Source: Sphingorhabdus sp. EL138 (lineage in GTDB: Bacteria > Pseudomonadota > Alphaproteobacteria > Sphingomonadales > Sphingomonadaceae). From it: a stretch of DNA of 50,603 nt. Made by a program: the position numbers and the translations under genes. The stretch is from NCBI RefSeq assembly GCF_945890115.1, contig NZ_CAMDCK010000019.1:1-50603 (forward strand). The letters are read 5' to 3'. Of the stretch, positions 48,467 through 50,603 are shown one piece after another. Every line of letters starts with the position of its first letter. Within the stretch, counting starts at the first letter, position 1. The notes beneath the pieces are model-generated. The model saw nothing but the letters and a program-made list of their open reading frames with translations, ran no database searches and had not been told where the DNA came from.

Positions 48467-50343
48467 GCACGTGGCGCGCGGCTCTGGTCGCGGCTGCTAC
48501 ACTGGCAGTGCCTGTCAGCGCGGGAGAGCCGCAGCGCGCCGAGGCAGTAGTGTCGGGGCCGGTGGGGGTGGAACTGTGCCTTGGCAGCGGCGGTGAGCAA
48601 TGCAGCGTGGCACCTGGGGTCACTTATCGTCGGATCGTGCGCGCCGGACCAACGCCGCTGGTAATGCATGTCGCCGAGGTTGATCTGGCCGCGCCAGGAA
48701 TTCGCGTCGCGATGACGCCAGCCGATCGCTCGGCGGGGATGGAATATCGTGCGACGCCGGTCAGCACCTATGTTGCGCGCAGCGGCGCGGTGCTGGCGGT
48801 CAATGCCAGCTATTTCCTGCCGTTCGTCGGCGGATCGGCGGCAGGTGACAATTTCGTACCACAGCCCAGCGGCGCAGCGGACGCGTCGGGTGCGGTGCTG
48901 GCGGGCGGTGAATATGTTTCCAAGGCGGATGCCGTCGACGCGCGGGTCGATTCTATGGCCTGCTTTACTGTCGGCCGGGCGGTGATCGTAGAGGGTCAGG
49001 CTTGCCCGGCGGGCTTCCCCGAGGGCGTGTCGGCGGGGCCTCGGCTGCTTAACGCTGGAGCAGAGGTACCGCGCCGACCGATGGGACGCGACGGCGTGTT
49101 CCACGGTGCCGTGCCGCTGGCAGGCGAAGCGGCAGCGTTGGCCGAAGCGGCGGCATCTCCAGTGGCACGGGGCGGGGGGCCGCGCACCGCGCTCGGGCTA
49201 AACGAAGCAGGCACAAGGCTGTGGCTTGTGGTCGCCGACGGGCGGCAGCCAGGCTATAGCGAGGGTGCGACTAATGCCGACCTGCTCGCGCTGTTTCGCG
49301 AGGTCGGCGCGACGCAGGCGATGAGCCTTGATGGCGGCGGATCAGCGACAATGGCGGCAATGGGACCGTCCGGCTCGATCGTCCTCAGTCGGCCGATCCA
49401 CACTGGCGTACCTGGTCGCGAGCGGCCCGTGGGCAATCACCTTGGTGTGTTCCGTGACGGGATGGCAACGACGGCGCGGTTCGGCGCGCTGCTCCCGCCT
49501 AAGGCTGAGCGGGTTGTGGCCCAATATGATGCGGTGCTTGAGCGGATTTACGGCGCAGCTGAGGCGCGGCAGGGGGTTGCGGTCGACGCGACGCATTTCT
49601 ACGCGGTGGTGAACACTGCAATCGGCAAGTATGAGCGCACGACGGGACGCTTGGCTGCGCGTTGGGCGGGGCCGCGTGGCGGGCTGATTCGCCATCTGAA
49701 TAGTTGCACCGTATTTGGCGCCCAGCTGGTTTGCGCGCACTCCAACCATCCTGAAGTGCCACACGGATCGTCGGTCGAGATCTTTGATACCGCGACGCTA
49801 AATCATGTGGGTAGCGTCAGCCTCGGTAATCGCGACGAGGGATCGTTGACGATCGTTGAGCCAATGGGTGACGGCTGGTTGCTTGGCTTCGCCCATTATT
49901 CCGATGAGACCGGCGTTCCCTTTAAGGGGCACGACTATTCGCAGTTGATCAGCACGGATAGCGAATGGCGTCGGCGCGAGGGTTGGCTAATTCCACCATT
50001 GATCCGCAAGCGGATGGCACCCCAGGCAGCGTCTGGCGGCGCGATCGGCGACGATGGCCTGCTCTATCTATTCGGCCACACAATGCCAGAAATGTATGTC
50101 TTGGCTAGGCCAAAGTCTGGCGCTGAGTTGATCCACGTCGCGACGATCAAGGTCGCTGTGGAAGGGCAAGCGTTCGGCTTCGATCCCTCCGACACGCGGA
50201 GGATCTTTGCGATAGATAGGCCGAGCGGAACTGTGCGCGTATTCAAACTGCCGACTGTTGGCGAACTGCCGGTCGATGCTAAATTGTTCGCGCGCCGACT
50301 GCCCGGAACTGGCAGCGTCAAATCGGCAATCAAGCCAAGGTAA
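48460..50343 (+). CDS. Exported phosphodiester glycosidase-domain protein with C-terminal propeller-like domain
   Basis: 627 aa from GTG 48460 (or GTG 48463), overlapping the receptor stop. Signal peptide-like MVSTWRAALVAAATLAVPVSA. Residues about 55-330 are a NAGPA/phosphodiester glycosidase domain: VRAGPTPLVMHVAEVDL, AVNASYFLP, GPRLL, RTALGLNEAGTRLWLVVADGRQPGYSEGAT and the MSLDGGGSATM signature near the nucleophilic region, ending GNHLGVF. The remaining 280 residues (VDATHFYAVVNTAIGKYERTTGRLAARW, CAHSNHPEVPHGSSVEIFDTATLNHVG, LLYLFGHTMPEMYVLARPKSG, AIDRPSGTVRVFKLP) look like a WD/YncE-type beta-propeller. The domain cleaves a GlcNAc-phosphodiester in animals; the bacterial substrate is unknown. 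It is very GC-rich (80% at 49141-49200). Confidence 0.82.
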   Translation: MVSTWRAALVAAATLAVPVSAGEPQRAEAVVSGPVGVELCLGSGGEQCSVAPGVTYRRIVRAGPTPLVMHVAEVDLAAPGIRVAMTPADRSAGMEYRATPVSTYVARSGAVLAVNASYFLPFVGGSAAGDNFVPQPSGAADASGAVLAGGEYVSKADAVDARVDSMACFTVGRAVIVEGQACPAGFPEGVSAGPRLLNAGAEVPRRPMGRDGVFHGAVPLAGEAAALAEAAASPVARGGGPRTALGLNEAGTRLWLVVADGRQPGYSEGATNADLLALFREVGATQAMSLDGGGSATMAAMGPSGSIVLSRPIHTGVPGRERPVGNHLGVFRDGMATTARFGALLPPKAERVVAQYDAVLERIYGAAEARQGVAVDATHFYAVVNTAIGKYERTTGRLAARWAGPRGGLIRHLNSCTVFGAQLVCAHSNHPEVPHGSSVEIFDTATLNHVGSVSLGNRDEGSLTIVEPMGDGWLLGFAHYSDETGVPFKGHDYSQLISTDSEWRRREGWLIPPLIRKRMAPQAASGGAIGDDGLLYLFGHTMPEMYVLARPKSGAELIHVATIKVAVEGQAFGFDPSDTRRIFAIDRPSGTVRVFKLPTVGELPVDAKLFARRLPGTGSVKSAIKPR

Positions 50344-50603
50344 AATTCATCTCTCCCAGGTCGCTCCGCCAGCCGTCGGCGCCCCCCGCAACCACATCCG
50401 CTTGGTTTCCGTCACAAACTCAATTCCAGCATTACGCTCCACCTTGCGTTTGTAAGGCTGTCGAGTATTGGGCTTCGCAACACCGCAACACCTTATAATG
50501 CCCATCAGCTGTAACGAACGTGTAATAGCGGATCGATAGTCCCATAAAATCTAGTCTGGACTTAATTTGAGTTTCTCGATTGGCTAGCCAGCGTTTTATC
50601 GGG
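50344..50603. other. Right edge, no certain gene
   Basis: A short reverse ORF (50545 to 50432, 37 aa, MGLSIRYYTFVTADGHYKVL...) is followed in another frame by an open stretch ending at 50347 that reads ...KRKVERNAGIEFVTETKRMWLRG. It could be a small decayed gene with a frameshift; I would not call it. Confidence 0.2.

Noticed and set aside
50347-50545. Frameshifted small reverse gene at the right edge
   Set aside because: Two short open stretches in different frames look protein-like, but there is no start signal or known homologue to support a call; kept only as a remark.

Overview
The window looks like a chromosomal segment of an alphaproteobacterium, most likely of the order Sphingomonadales (Sphingomonadaceae or Erythrobacteraceae). 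The pointers are a short LOV-HTH protein of the EL222 type, a plant-type glutamate-cysteine ligase, a class I PHA synthase with a phasin, an IalB-family protein, a large TonB receptor next to a carbohydrate-active enzyme, moderate to high GC, and intergenic space crowded with palindromic repeats. This placement is inferred from gene content, not from a phylogeny. No CRISPR array, prophage, intact insertion sequence, integrase or recognisable defence system was found.

Layout. 0-4.7 kb: the 5' end of hflK, divergent from a tightly overlapping mrp - Tat-exported molybdopterin oxidoreductase - hemH run. 4.7-14.7 kb: acetoacetyl-CoA reductase, a small ribbon-helix-helix protein, a blue-light LOV-HTH regulator, murA, a DsbA-like isomerase and an SDR coupled to clpS, a phasin, two acyl-CoA dehydrogenases of the PimC/PimD type, and PHA synthase. 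This is a dispersed polyhydroxyalkanoate and acyl-CoA region. 14.7-19.1 kb (+ strand): DEAD-box helicase, AlaC-like aminotransferase, YbgC-type thioesterase, and a lipoprotein with a methyltransferase fold. A 265-bp element with perfect 32-bp inverted ends separates this from apt. 19.3-29.7 kb: the translation block (apt, rplL, rplJ, rplA, rplK, nusG, secE, tRNA-Trp), interrupted between rplJ and rplA by a hypothetical gene and a small NTF2-like/GNAT/nitrilase operon, and split again between nusG and rplK by 0.86 kb of repeats. 29.8-38.2 kb: gshA, rsmE, ubiA, an aldo/keto reductase, ppx and ppk. 38.6-43.2 kb: a lipoprotein beta-propeller phytase, a PaaI-like thioesterase, an unusual alpha/beta-hydrolase/flavin-reductase fusion, hppD and a glyoxalase-fold protein. 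43.3-50.6 kb looks accessory: an MHS-type transporter, a low-GC ialB-like gene, and a high-GC pair made of a TonB receptor and a phosphodiester glycosidase fused to a propeller-like domain.

How the genes fit together. Carbon storage (phaB, phaC, phasin) and phosphorus storage or scavenging (ppk, ppx, phytase) are both represented. The promoters of the phasin and phaC carry TGC-N3-GCA palindromes that suggest shared control by a PhaR-type regulator encoded elsewhere. The hppD operon points to tyrosine or homogentisate metabolism. The last two genes look like an outer-membrane glycan uptake and cleavage pair.

The least explained items are the hydrolase-reductase fusion that has lost its catalytic histidine, the inverted-repeat element next to apt, the methyltransferase-like lipoprotein, the perfect 18-bp palindrome before the acyl-CoA dehydrogenases, and at least three dispersed intergenic repeat families.
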